Shown: piece by piece, positions 1 through 5,171 of the stretch
How positions within the stretch are numbered: the stretch's first letter is position 1
Layout: every line of letters starts with the position of its first letter
From: Actinomycetes bacterium
Lineage (GTDB): Bacteria > Actinomycetota > Actinomycetes > Propionibacteriales > Propionibacteriaceae
DNA: 9,961 nt
NCBI GenBank assembly: GCA_023412435.1
Contig: JAEYNS010000079.1
Span: 1 to 9,961, forward strand
Reading direction: 5' to 3'
Notes under the pieces: model-generated
What the model was told of the DNA's origin: nothing
The model's input: the letters and a program-made list of their open reading frames with translations, nothing else
Database searches by the model: none
Position numbers and translations under genes: made by a program

Positions 1-83
1 GCATCGACCCGCAGCGGCTCGAGCAGCCGGCGGGCAGGCGGCCGGGTGGCGGCACCCGGCCGGGCGACGGCGAGGATCTGCAT
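1..83 (-). CDS. Possible N-terminus of a leftward gene, cut by window edge
   Basis: Reading leftward from an ATG whose complement is at 81-83, the frame stays open to the window edge for 27 codons and begins MQILAVARPGAATRPP. About 24 of 27 third codon positions are G or C, as expected for a coding frame in this genome. A GGGAG sequence lies 5 nt upstream of the ATG on the minus strand and is a fair ribosome binding site. The gene would be divergent from the WS/DGAT-like gene at 198. So little protein is visible that no family can be assigned, and a chance open frame in GC-rich DNA is possible. The frame is interrupted by the window end, not by a stop codon. Confidence 0.45.
   Translation of the reverse strand, partial: MQILAVARPGAATRPPARRLLEPLRVD
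39..62. repeat. 10-bp perfect inverted repeat with 4-nt loop
   Basis: CGGCCGGGTG (39-48) and CACCCGGCCG (53-62) are perfect reverse complements around the loop GCGG. It would form a stable GC-rich hairpin in either transcript. It lies inside the putative leftward coding segment, so it may only reflect codon choice in GC-rich DNA. No T-run follows on either side. Confidence 0.4.
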
Positions 84-185
84 GGCGGCTCCCAGGGTGA
101 GCGACCACTGTGCCGCGGGTCGGGGTGGCCCGGACCCGTCTGCGCCGGGATCTGTGGACAACTGGGTGCGGGGCGGTCCCGGGAC

Positions 186-191
186 TAGGGT
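186..191 (+). promoter_or_regulatory. -10 box (TAGGGT), possible leaderless start of the WS/DGAT-like gene
   Basis: TAGGGT fits the actinobacterial TAnnnT -10 pattern and ends 6 nt before the GTG at 198, so transcription would begin at or next to the start codon. I see no good -35 element at 16-19 nt upstream. The same bases (AGGG at 187-190) could instead act as a weak ribosome binding site if the transcript starts further upstream. The two readings cannot be separated by sequence alone. Confidence 0.45.
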
Positions 192-197
192 GGCGTC

Positions 198-1454
198 GTG
201 AGCGAGATGGTGTCGGTTGCCGAGGCCGCCCTGCTGGCCCGCGACCAGCCAGCACAGCCCTGGAAGCAGGCCTTCGTCCTCCTGCTGGACCGGCCGGTCA
301 GCCGGCAGCGTCTGATCGACAGGATCAAGGAGCGGATCGGCTACGCCCCGCGGTTTCGGCAGAAGGTCACCGGCTGGCCGCTGCCGGGCTGGGTCGACGA
401 CCCTGACTTCGTGGTGTCCGGCCACGTCCGCGAGGACACCCTGGAACCGGGCGCCACCCTGCAGGACTGGCTCGCCGCCCGGCTCGGCGCCCCGTTCGAC
501 CACGCCCACCCGCTGTGGGAGGCCTGGCTGGTGAACGGCGCGGCCGGCAGCCTGCCCGCGCTGGTCGTGTTCTCCCACCCTGTCCTCGTCGACGGCTACG
601 ACAACGTCCACCTGCTGCAGGAGCTGTTCGACGAGCGCCCCGTCCCGATCGCGGCCCCGCAGGACGACTGGCGGCCCAGCCACGCCTCGCCGCCGGGGTG
701 GACCGACCTGCTCTCCCGGCTGGACGATCCCCTGCGTGCCGTGAGGGAGGCCGGCGCCGGGCTCAGCGGCATGCTGGAGAACGCGGTGCGGGGGATGGCG
801 GCCACGGCCCGCCCGCACCACGTCGCAGGTGTCGAGGTCGACCTGGGCACCCTGCGCGCGATCCGGCAGCGGTACGGCAGCACCACCCACGACGTCCTGC
901 TGGCGCTCGCCACGGCGGGCGTGCGCGGCTGGCTGGCCGACCAGGGCGGAGTCCTGGAGGACGTGGTCGCACTGGTGCCGCTGGCCGTCCTCGAGCCCGA
1001 CGTGCTGGGCTCTGCGATCGGGGCGCGGGTGGCGGCGCAGTGGATGGCGCTGCCGGTCTCGGAGCCCTCACCCGCGGCCCGGCTGGAGGTGATCGGCACC
1101 CTGACCCGCGCGCGGCAGGACACCGGGATGTCGGTCCCGGCCGGTGAACTGCGCGACCTGGCGGGCTTCGCCCCGCCCACCCTGCACAGCCTCGCCGCCG
1201 GCAGCGTCGCCGCCGGCCGGCCGCATGCCGTCCTGATCAGCAACGCCCCTGGACCGGGCGAGCGCCGCTACCTCGGTGAGGCAGGGGTGAGCGGGGTGTA
1301 CAGCCTGCTGGCCACCACCGACGACCAGGTGTGCACGGTGTCGATCAGCAGCTACCGCGGTCGGGTCACCATCGGTGTCGCCGCGATCTCCGAGGTGCGG
1401 CATTTCGCCAGGGACGTGAGCAACGAACTCGGCGCGCTGCGGGCGGGCGGCTGA
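198..1454 (+). CDS. WS/DGAT-family acyltransferase-like protein, catalytic His replaced
   Basis: This 418-residue protein has the architecture of wax ester synthase/diacylglycerol acyltransferases, which transfer acyl groups from acyl-CoA to alcohols or diacylglycerol. Visible family landmarks are the PLWE..LV block (P105-L106-W107-E108, L111-V112), the active-site block at 127-133, a TTHDV block (H231-D232, where the family usually has ND), and the C-terminal SNAPGP motif (S348-P353) in the DUF1298-like domain. The active-site block reads HPVLVDG instead of HHxxxDG: the second histidine, regarded as catalytic in this fold, is Pro128. The protein is thus either catalytically dead, strongly altered, or has another role. 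It is also shorter than typical members (about 450-480 residues). The GTG at 198 is chosen because a -10-like box lies directly upstream; ATG 207 is an alternative. The next gene begins 1 nt after the stop. Family assignment is good, substrate unknown. Confidence 0.85.
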   Translation: MSEMVSVAEAALLARDQPAQPWKQAFVLLLDRPVSRQRLIDRIKERIGYAPRFRQKVTGWPLPGWVDDPDFVVSGHVREDTLEPGATLQDWLAARLGAPFDHAHPLWEAWLVNGAAGSLPALVVFSHPVLVDGYDNVHLLQELFDERPVPIAAPQDDWRPSHASPPGWTDLLSRLDDPLRAVREAGAGLSGMLENAVRGMAATARPHHVAGVEVDLGTLRAIRQRYGSTTHDVLLALATAGVRGWLADQGGVLEDVVALVPLAVLEPDVLGSAIGARVAAQWMALPVSEPSPAARLEVIGTLTRARQDTGMSVPAGELRDLAGFAPPTLHSLAAGSVAAGRPHAVLISNAPGPGERRYLGEAGVSGVYSLLATTDDQVCTVSISSYRGRVTIGVAAISEVRHFARDVSNELGALRAGG

Positions 1455-1455
1455 G

Positions 1456-1914
1456 GTGGCCGGTCTGGTCTTCGTCCCCGTCGCGGCGGGGGAGCTGGCA
1501 GCCTGGGCCGGCAGCGGCAGCCTGGCGGGGCCGCGCCGCGGGTTCGCGGCCACGCCTGCGATGCTCGCCGCCTTCGGCCTGGCCGAGGGCGAGGACGCGG
1601 AGTACACGGCGCTGTGCATCGCAGGGATCGCAGGACTGCTGGCCCACGGCGAACGGCTGGTCGCCGTCGCGGAGGTTCACACCACGCCAGGGGACGACGA
1701 GTTCGGCGAGGTGAGCCTCGACGACGTGGCCTGGGCAGCGGTCACGTCGCTGTTCGCCGAGGGCGAGGACACCGCCCCGGCGAGAGCCGCCATCGGCGCG
1801 ATCGGCCGGCTGGGGCTCGCCGAGGCATGGGAGGCCCCCGAGGTCGAGACACTGCTCGCCGCTACCGATCTGCTGTGGTACGGCCCCGCGGAGTGGGTAC
1901 TGCTCGGTAGGTGA
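1456..1914 (+). CDS. Probable DUF6912 protein of unknown function
   Basis: A 152-residue soluble protein with no signal peptide or membrane segment. Its layout resembles the small actinobacterial DUF6912 family: an N-terminal strand of the form VFVP followed by a helix, a GFAATPAM segment near residues 30-38, an EYTAL helix near residues 50-54, a hydrophobic strand RLVAVAEV, then a SLDDVAWAAV segment where the family has a conserved hydrophobic/aspartate block, and a C-terminal LLWYGPAEW where the family has a WY motif. The assignment is from memory of that pattern, not a search. The GTG start sits 1 nt after the stop of the WS/DGAT-like gene, so the two are almost certainly co-transcribed and probably translationally coupled. 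No biochemical function is known to me for this family, so the pairing does not reveal its role. Confidence 0.7.
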   Translation: MAGLVFVPVAAGELAAWAGSGSLAGPRRGFAATPAMLAAFGLAEGEDAEYTALCIAGIAGLLAHGERLVAVAEVHTTPGDDEFGEVSLDDVAWAAVTSLFAEGEDTAPARAAIGAIGRLGLAEAWEAPEVETLLAATDLLWYGPAEWVLLGR

Positions 1915-1938
1915 GCCGGCCGTGCGGGGTCCCGACCG

Positions 1939-1967
1939 GTGACGCTGCCGCTGCCGGCGCCTACGAT
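1939..1967 (+). promoter_or_regulatory. Probable sigma70-type promoter of ku
   Basis: GTGACG (1939-1944) and TACGAT (1962-1967) are separated by exactly 17 nt and each resembles the housekeeping -35 and -10 consensus (TTGACN, TAnnnT). Transcription would start near 1974, leaving a leader of about 35 nt that contains the strong ribosome binding site of ku. This suggests ku is transcribed separately from the upstream gene pair, although read-through remains possible because no convincing terminator is visible between 1915 and 1938. Confidence 0.65.
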
Positions 1968-1997
1968 GCTGCAATCACAGGGCTCACCTGCGAGGTC

Positions 1998-2003
1998 AGG
2001 AGG
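1998..2003 (+). promoter_or_regulatory. Ribosome binding site of ku (AGGAGG)
   Basis: A perfect AGGAGG lies 5 nt before the ATG at 2009. It fixes the start codon and is the strongest ribosome binding site in the window. Confidence 0.85.
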
Positions 2004-2008
2004 ACGGC

Positions 2009-2806
2009 ATGCCGCGATCGATCTGGAGGGGCGCGGTCTCGTTCGGGCTGGTGACGATCCCCGTGCGGGTCTACGGCGCCACCGAGACCAAGGACATCAG
2101 CTTCCGGCAGGTCCACCCGGCCGACGGCGGCCGGATCCGCTACAAGCGGGTGTGCGAGGTGTGCGGCGAGGAGATCCCGTACGCCGAGATCGCCAAGGGC
2201 TACGAGACCTCGGACGGACGGATGGCGATCCTGACCGACGAGGACTTCGCCGACCTGCCCTCGGCGGAGGGCAAGTCGGTCGAGGTGGTCCAGTTCGCCG
2301 AGATGGACCAGGTCGACCCGACCTACTTCGAGAAGACGTACGTGATGGAGCCGGACGGTACCGGCACCAAGCCCTACGTGCTGCTCCGGCAGGCGCTGGC
2401 CGAGTCGGGCAGGGCCGCCGTGGTGCGGGTGGCGCTGCGTACCCGGGAGTCGCTGGCGCTGATCCGTCCGGTCGGCGAGGTGCTGCTGCTGCACACCATG
2501 CTGTGGCCGGACGAGCTGCGCGACCTGTCCTTCGCAGCGCCCTCGGATGACGTGAAGGTGAGCGACGCGGAGGTGGGGATGGCGCGCATGTTCATCGACC
2601 AGCTCAGCTCCGACTTCGACCCGACGCAGTTCACCGACACCTACCGCGAGGAGCTGGAGAAGGTCGTCGAGGCGCGGCTGGAGGGGGTCGAGGTGCCCGC
2701 CGCGGAGGAGGGTGCCGCCAGGCCCGCCGAGGTGGTCGACCTGGTCGCCGCGCTGCGGGCCTCGGTGGAGGCCGCCAAGAAGCGCCGGGAGGCCGAGGCG
2801 AGCTGA
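2009..2806 (+). CDS. ku: Ku protein, non-homologous end joining
   Basis: A 265-residue bacterial Ku, the homodimeric ring that binds DNA ends and recruits the LigD ligase in non-homologous end joining. The N-terminus MPRSIWRGAVSFGLVTIPV is the hallmark of the family, followed by the KRVCEVCG..IPY segment, the KGYE motif, the DP.YFEK.Y strand and the LLLHTMLWPDELRD segment of the beta-barrel core. Length matches the mycobacterial protein (about 270 residues). Cys49 and Cys52 form a CxxC pair seen in part of the family; whether it binds metal is uncertain. The C-terminal VVDLVAALRAS helix marks the end of the conserved core and is followed only by a short KKRR-containing tail, not a long lysine-rich extension. 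The start is fixed by AGGAGG 5 nt upstream. ligD is not in this window, so the partner must be encoded elsewhere. The gene has its own promoter and is followed by a hairpin. Confidence 0.96.
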   Translation: MPRSIWRGAVSFGLVTIPVRVYGATETKDISFRQVHPADGGRIRYKRVCEVCGEEIPYAEIAKGYETSDGRMAILTDEDFADLPSAEGKSVEVVQFAEMDQVDPTYFEKTYVMEPDGTGTKPYVLLRQALAESGRAAVVRVALRTRESLALIRPVGEVLLLHTMLWPDELRDLSFAAPSDDVKVSDAEVGMARMFIDQLSSDFDPTQFTDTYREELEKVVEARLEGVEVPAAEEGAARPAEVVDLVAALRASVEAAKKRREAEAS

Positions 2807-2845
2807 CCCGCTCCCGCCCTGCACACCGAGCGCTCCCCTGCGCGC

Positions 2846-2874
2846 CGAGGGCTACCCGCCAGGGGTAGCTCTCG
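2846..2874 (+). terminator. Hairpin after ku, probable terminator without T-run
   Basis: Positions 2846-2857 pair with 2863-2874 to give a 12-bp stem (one G-U pair, 2850 with 2870) around a 5-nt loop, 40 nt after the ku stop codon. No T-tract follows, which is usual for hairpin-type termination sites in high-GC actinobacteria but makes the call less certain. The right arm is repeated at 2881-2894, so the left arm could pair with either copy. The same sequences may also serve as a protein binding site in DNA. Confidence 0.5.
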
Positions 2875-2963
2875 CTGCCAAGGGGTAGCTCTCGGCGACA
2901 GCGGTGGCTCCCGGCGGTGGGTCGGGGACGGCCCGGCGGCCCTCGGATCGGCGGTAGTCTCGG
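2861..2963 (+). repeat. Cluster of GGTAGCTCTCGG-like direct repeats upstream of pruA
   Basis: A 14-nt sequence AGGGGTAGCTCTCG occurs exactly at 2861-2874 and 2881-2894, a 20-nt period (17 of 20 positions identical over the full units). A degenerate third copy, GGTGGCTCCCGG, is at 2903-2914, 19 nt after the second. A fourth, GGTAGTCTCGG, is at 2953-2963 and contains the probable -10 box of pruA. An inverted copy is at 2846-2857. Spacings of about 20, 19 and 50 nt are near whole helical turns, so copies would face the same side of DNA. An operator array for a regulator of pruA is one inference; decayed short tandem duplication is the alternative. Confidence 0.6.
2955..2960 (+). promoter_or_regulatory. 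-10 box (TAGTCT) of pruA, likely leaderless
   Basis: TAGTCT fits TAnnnT and ends 7 nt before the ATG at 2968, predicting a transcript starting at the A of the start codon. No purine-rich ribosome binding site precedes that ATG, which is consistent with leaderless translation. No clear -35 element is seen at the usual distance, suggesting a weak or activator-dependent promoter. Confidence 0.6.
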
Positions 2964-2967
2964 GCCC

Positions 2968-4605
2968 ATGGATGCCCTCACCGCTGTTCCGCTGCCCGTC
3001 AACGAGCCGGTCCGGGGGTACGCCCCCGGCAGCCCGGAGCGGGCCTCCTTGCGGGCGGCGCTGGAGGCGATGGCCGCAACCCCGGTCGAGCTGAACGCCT
3101 GGATCGGTGGCGAGCGCGCGGCGGGCAGCGGGACGGCCAGCCACCAGGTGCGGATGCCGTCGGACCACTCCGTCCTGCTGGGCAGTGTCCGGCAGTCCTC
3201 CACCCGGGACGCGGCCGCAGCTGTCGATGCGGCGCTCGCCGCCGGGCCCGACTGGGCGGCGATGGACTTCGACGCCAGGGCGGCGATCTTCCTGCGCGCC
3301 GCCGAACTGCTCGCCGGGCCGTGGCGCGACCGCGCCAACGCGGCCACCATGCTCGGCCAGGGCAAGACGGTGCAGCAGGCCGAGATCGATTCGGCTTGCG
3401 AGCTGATCGACTTCCTGCGCTTCAACGTCGCCTACGCCAGGGAACTGCACGCCAACCAGCCGATCAGCTCACCCCTGGTCTGGAACCGGATGGACTACCG
3501 GCCACTGGACGGGTTCGTCTACGCCATCACGCCGTTCAACTTCACCGCGATCGCCGGCAACCTTCCCACCGCCCCCGCGCTGCTCGGGAACACCGTCGTC
3601 TGGAAGCCGGCGCTGACCCAGCAGCGGGCTGCCGACGTCATCGTGTCGGTGCTGGAGGAGGCGGGCCTGCCGGCAGGGGTCATCAACATGCTCCCCGGGC
3701 ACGGCGCCGAGGTGTCGAAGGTGGTGCTGGCCCATCCCGACCTGGCAGGGATCCACTTCACCGGCTCCACCCGGGTCTTCCAGGGCCTGTGGGGTGAGAT
3801 CGGGGCGAACATCGCCCGCTACCGCTCCTACCCGCGGATCGTGGGGGAGACCGGCGGCAAGGACTTCCTGGTCGCCCATCCCAGCGCCGACGGCCCTGCG
3901 CTGGTGACCGCCCTGCTGCGCGGCGCGTTCGAGTACTCGGGCCAGAAGTGCTCGGCCACCTCGCGGGCCTACCTGCCGCGCAGCCTGTGGAACGCGCTGA
4001 AGGACGAGCTGATCGGCCAGACCGAGGCGCTGGCGGTCGGAGACGTCCGCGACTTCGCCAACTTCACCTCGGCGGTGATCGACGAGCGGGCCTACACCAA
4101 GCTGTCCGACGCCATCGAGCGGGCCAGGGCGTCCGCCGATTGCGAGATCGTCGCAGGGGGCAGCTACGACAGGGAGGAGGGATGGTACGTCCGGCCCACC
4201 CTGATCACCTCCGACAACCCCCACCAGGAGATCTTCACCACCGAGTACTTCGGGCCGGTGCTGGGCATCTACGTGTACGACGACGCCGACTACGTCGACG
4301 TGCTCGACCTGGTGGACGCCGCCTCGCCGTACGCCCTCACCGGGTCGGTGATGGCTACCGACCGGGCGGCGATCGAGGTCGCCTCGGCACGGCTGCGCCA
4401 AGCGGCGGGGAACTTCTACATCAACGACAAGTCGACCGGCGCCGTGGTGGGCCAGCAGCCGTTCGGTGGCGGGCGGGCGTCGGGTACCAACGACAAGGCC
4501 GGCTCGCTGTGGAACCTGATGCGCTGGGTGAGCCCGCGGGTGGTGAAGGAGAACCTGCTGCCGCCGGTCTCGCTGGACTACCCGCACATGGGTCCGGAGG
4601 CCTGA
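2968..4605 (+). CDS. pruA: L-glutamate gamma-semialdehyde (P5C) dehydrogenase
   Basis: A 545-residue cytoplasmic aldehyde dehydrogenase that oxidises L-glutamate gamma-semialdehyde (from 1-pyrroline-5-carboxylate) to glutamate with NAD+, the second step of proline breakdown. Length and the N-terminal VNEPVRGYAPGSPER motif match the stand-alone P5C dehydrogenases of actinobacteria. Key residues are visible: the oxyanion Asn191 in TPFNF, Lys213 in VWKP for cofactor binding, FTGST (264-268), the general base Glu294 in ETGGKDF and the nucleophile Cys328 in SGQKCSATS. The C-terminal PFGGGRASGTNDKAG block is characteristic of the family. The ATG at 2968 is preferred over GTG 2917, which would add 17 low-complexity residues and overlap the -10 box. 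No proline dehydrogenase gene adjoins it; downstream is a convergent gene whose stop is 3 nt away. The repeat cluster upstream may control it. Confidence 0.95.
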   Translation: MDALTAVPLPVNEPVRGYAPGSPERASLRAALEAMAATPVELNAWIGGERAAGSGTASHQVRMPSDHSVLLGSVRQSSTRDAAAAVDAALAAGPDWAAMDFDARAAIFLRAAELLAGPWRDRANAATMLGQGKTVQQAEIDSACELIDFLRFNVAYARELHANQPISSPLVWNRMDYRPLDGFVYAITPFNFTAIAGNLPTAPALLGNTVVWKPALTQQRAADVIVSVLEEAGLPAGVINMLPGHGAEVSKVVLAHPDLAGIHFTGSTRVFQGLWGEIGANIARYRSYPRIVGETGGKDFLVAHPSADGPALVTALLRGAFEYSGQKCSATSRAYLPRSLWNALKDELIGQTEALAVGDVRDFANFTSAVIDERAYTKLSDAIERARASADCEIVAGGSYDREEGWYVRPTLITSDNPHQEIFTTEYFGPVLGIYVYDDADYVDVLDLVDAASPYALTGSVMATDRAAIEVASARLRQAAGNFYINDKSTGAVVGQQPFGGGRASGTNDKAGSLWNLMRWVSPRVVKENLLPPVSLDYPHMGPEA

Positions 4606-4608
4606 GCC

Positions 4609-5073
4609 TCACCGCCAGCCCTGCGCCACCTTCGCCTGGAGTTCCAGCGCCTCGAGCAGGATCGGCGCAGCCTGCCGCTCCAGCACGGGACCGACCAGGG
4701 GGATCGACACCTTGAGGTCGCCCAGGTAGGTCAGCGTCGAGCCGGTCTGGGACGCGGCCAGGGTCACGGTGCCGGTCAGCGCCACCGGCATGCCCTCCAC
4801 CGAGACCAGGGTCGCGCCGGTGTGGACGCCGTCCACGGCGCTCTCCTGCCACGTCACCTCGTCGGTGACCGTGATGGTCGGACCGGTGAACTTCTCGATC
4901 GAGGGATGGTTGCGCATCGTGCGGCGCGCCCCGGTCCGCAGGCCGTCCACCCAGGTGGTGAACTCCAGCGGGTCCGACGCCAGGCACACTGCCTCGAGGA
5001 AGCCGGGATCGGTGAGCATCGCGAAGGCGTCCTGCGGTGGTTGGGGGTAATGGTGGGTGGCGCGGATCTCCAT
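4609..5073 (-). CDS. DUF2505 family, SRPBCC lipid-binding-fold protein
   Basis: A 154-residue protein with the pattern of the SRPBCC (START/Bet v1-like) fold as found in DUF2505. The N-terminal strand MEIRATHHY is followed by a PPQDAFAMLTDPGFLE helix, then alternating strands including TVTDEVTWQ, ATLVSVEGMPVALTGTVTL and STLTYLGDLKVSI, and a long amphipathic C-terminal helix starting at PLVGPVLER and running to the end. The fold forms a hydrophobic pocket for lipids or other small ligands; the ligand here is unknown and no catalytic residues can be named. The ATG complementary to 5071-5073 is chosen because residues upstream of it in the same frame are basic, low-complexity and run into the gdh start. 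The gene converges on pruA and diverges from gdh over a 98-nt gap. Confidence 0.8.
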   Translation of the reverse strand: MEIRATHHYPQPPQDAFAMLTDPGFLEAVCLASDPLEFTTWVDGLRTGARRTMRNHPSIEKFTGPTITVTDEVTWQESAVDGVHTGATLVSVEGMPVALTGTVTLAASQTGSTLTYLGDLKVSIPLVGPVLERQAAPILLEALELQAKVAQGWR

Positions 5074-5081
5074 GGCAGACC

Positions 5082-5087
5082 ATTGTG
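5082..5087 (-). promoter_or_regulatory. Possible -10 box of the DUF2505 gene
   Basis: On the minus strand CACAAT ends 8 nt before the ATG at 5073, differing from TACAAT by one base. This would give a nearly leaderless transcript, consistent with the absence of a purine-rich ribosome binding site. No convincing -35 element is seen, so the call is tentative. Confidence 0.35.
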
Positions 5088-5105
5088 GGGCATGCCCGCG
5101 TCGGG

Positions 5106-5136
5106 TTGGGCCACGGCGTGCCCGGCTCGCTAGGCT
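5106..5136 (+). promoter_or_regulatory. Possible promoter of gdh
   Basis: TTGGGC (5106-5111) and TAGGCT (5131-5136) are separated by 19 nt. The -10 fits TAnnnT; the -35 is partial and the spacing is slightly long. Transcription near 5143 would leave a leader of about 29 nt carrying the ribosome binding site at 5162-5165. It lies in the 98-nt divergent region shared with the DUF2505 gene. Confidence 0.45.
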
Positions 5137-5161
5137 GGTGGGTACCGGGAGCGTAGTCAGC

Positions 5162-5165
5162 GAGG
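5162..5165 (+). promoter_or_regulatory. Ribosome binding site of gdh (GAGG)
   Basis: GAGG lies 6 nt before the ATG at 5172 and supports that start over later in-frame codons. Confidence 0.65.
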
Positions 5166-5171
5166 ACTTAC

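Noticed and set aside
155..191. TGGACA (155-160) as a -35 partner of TAGGGT (186-191)
   Set aside because: The spacing would be 25 nt, too long for a standard sigma70 promoter.
2861..2963. CRISPR array
   Set aside because: Repeats are only 11-14 nt, degenerate and 19-20 nt apart with essentially no spacer, and no cas genes are present.
2917..2967. Upstream GTG start for pruA adding 17 residues
   Set aside because: The extension is Gly/Arg/Pro-rich, spans the -10 box and repeat region, and the family N-terminus begins at the ATG at 2968.
3469..4587. 372-codon minus-strand open frame inside pruA
   Set aside because: Antisense shadow of pruA, whose sense frame contains all catalytic residues of the aldehyde dehydrogenase family.
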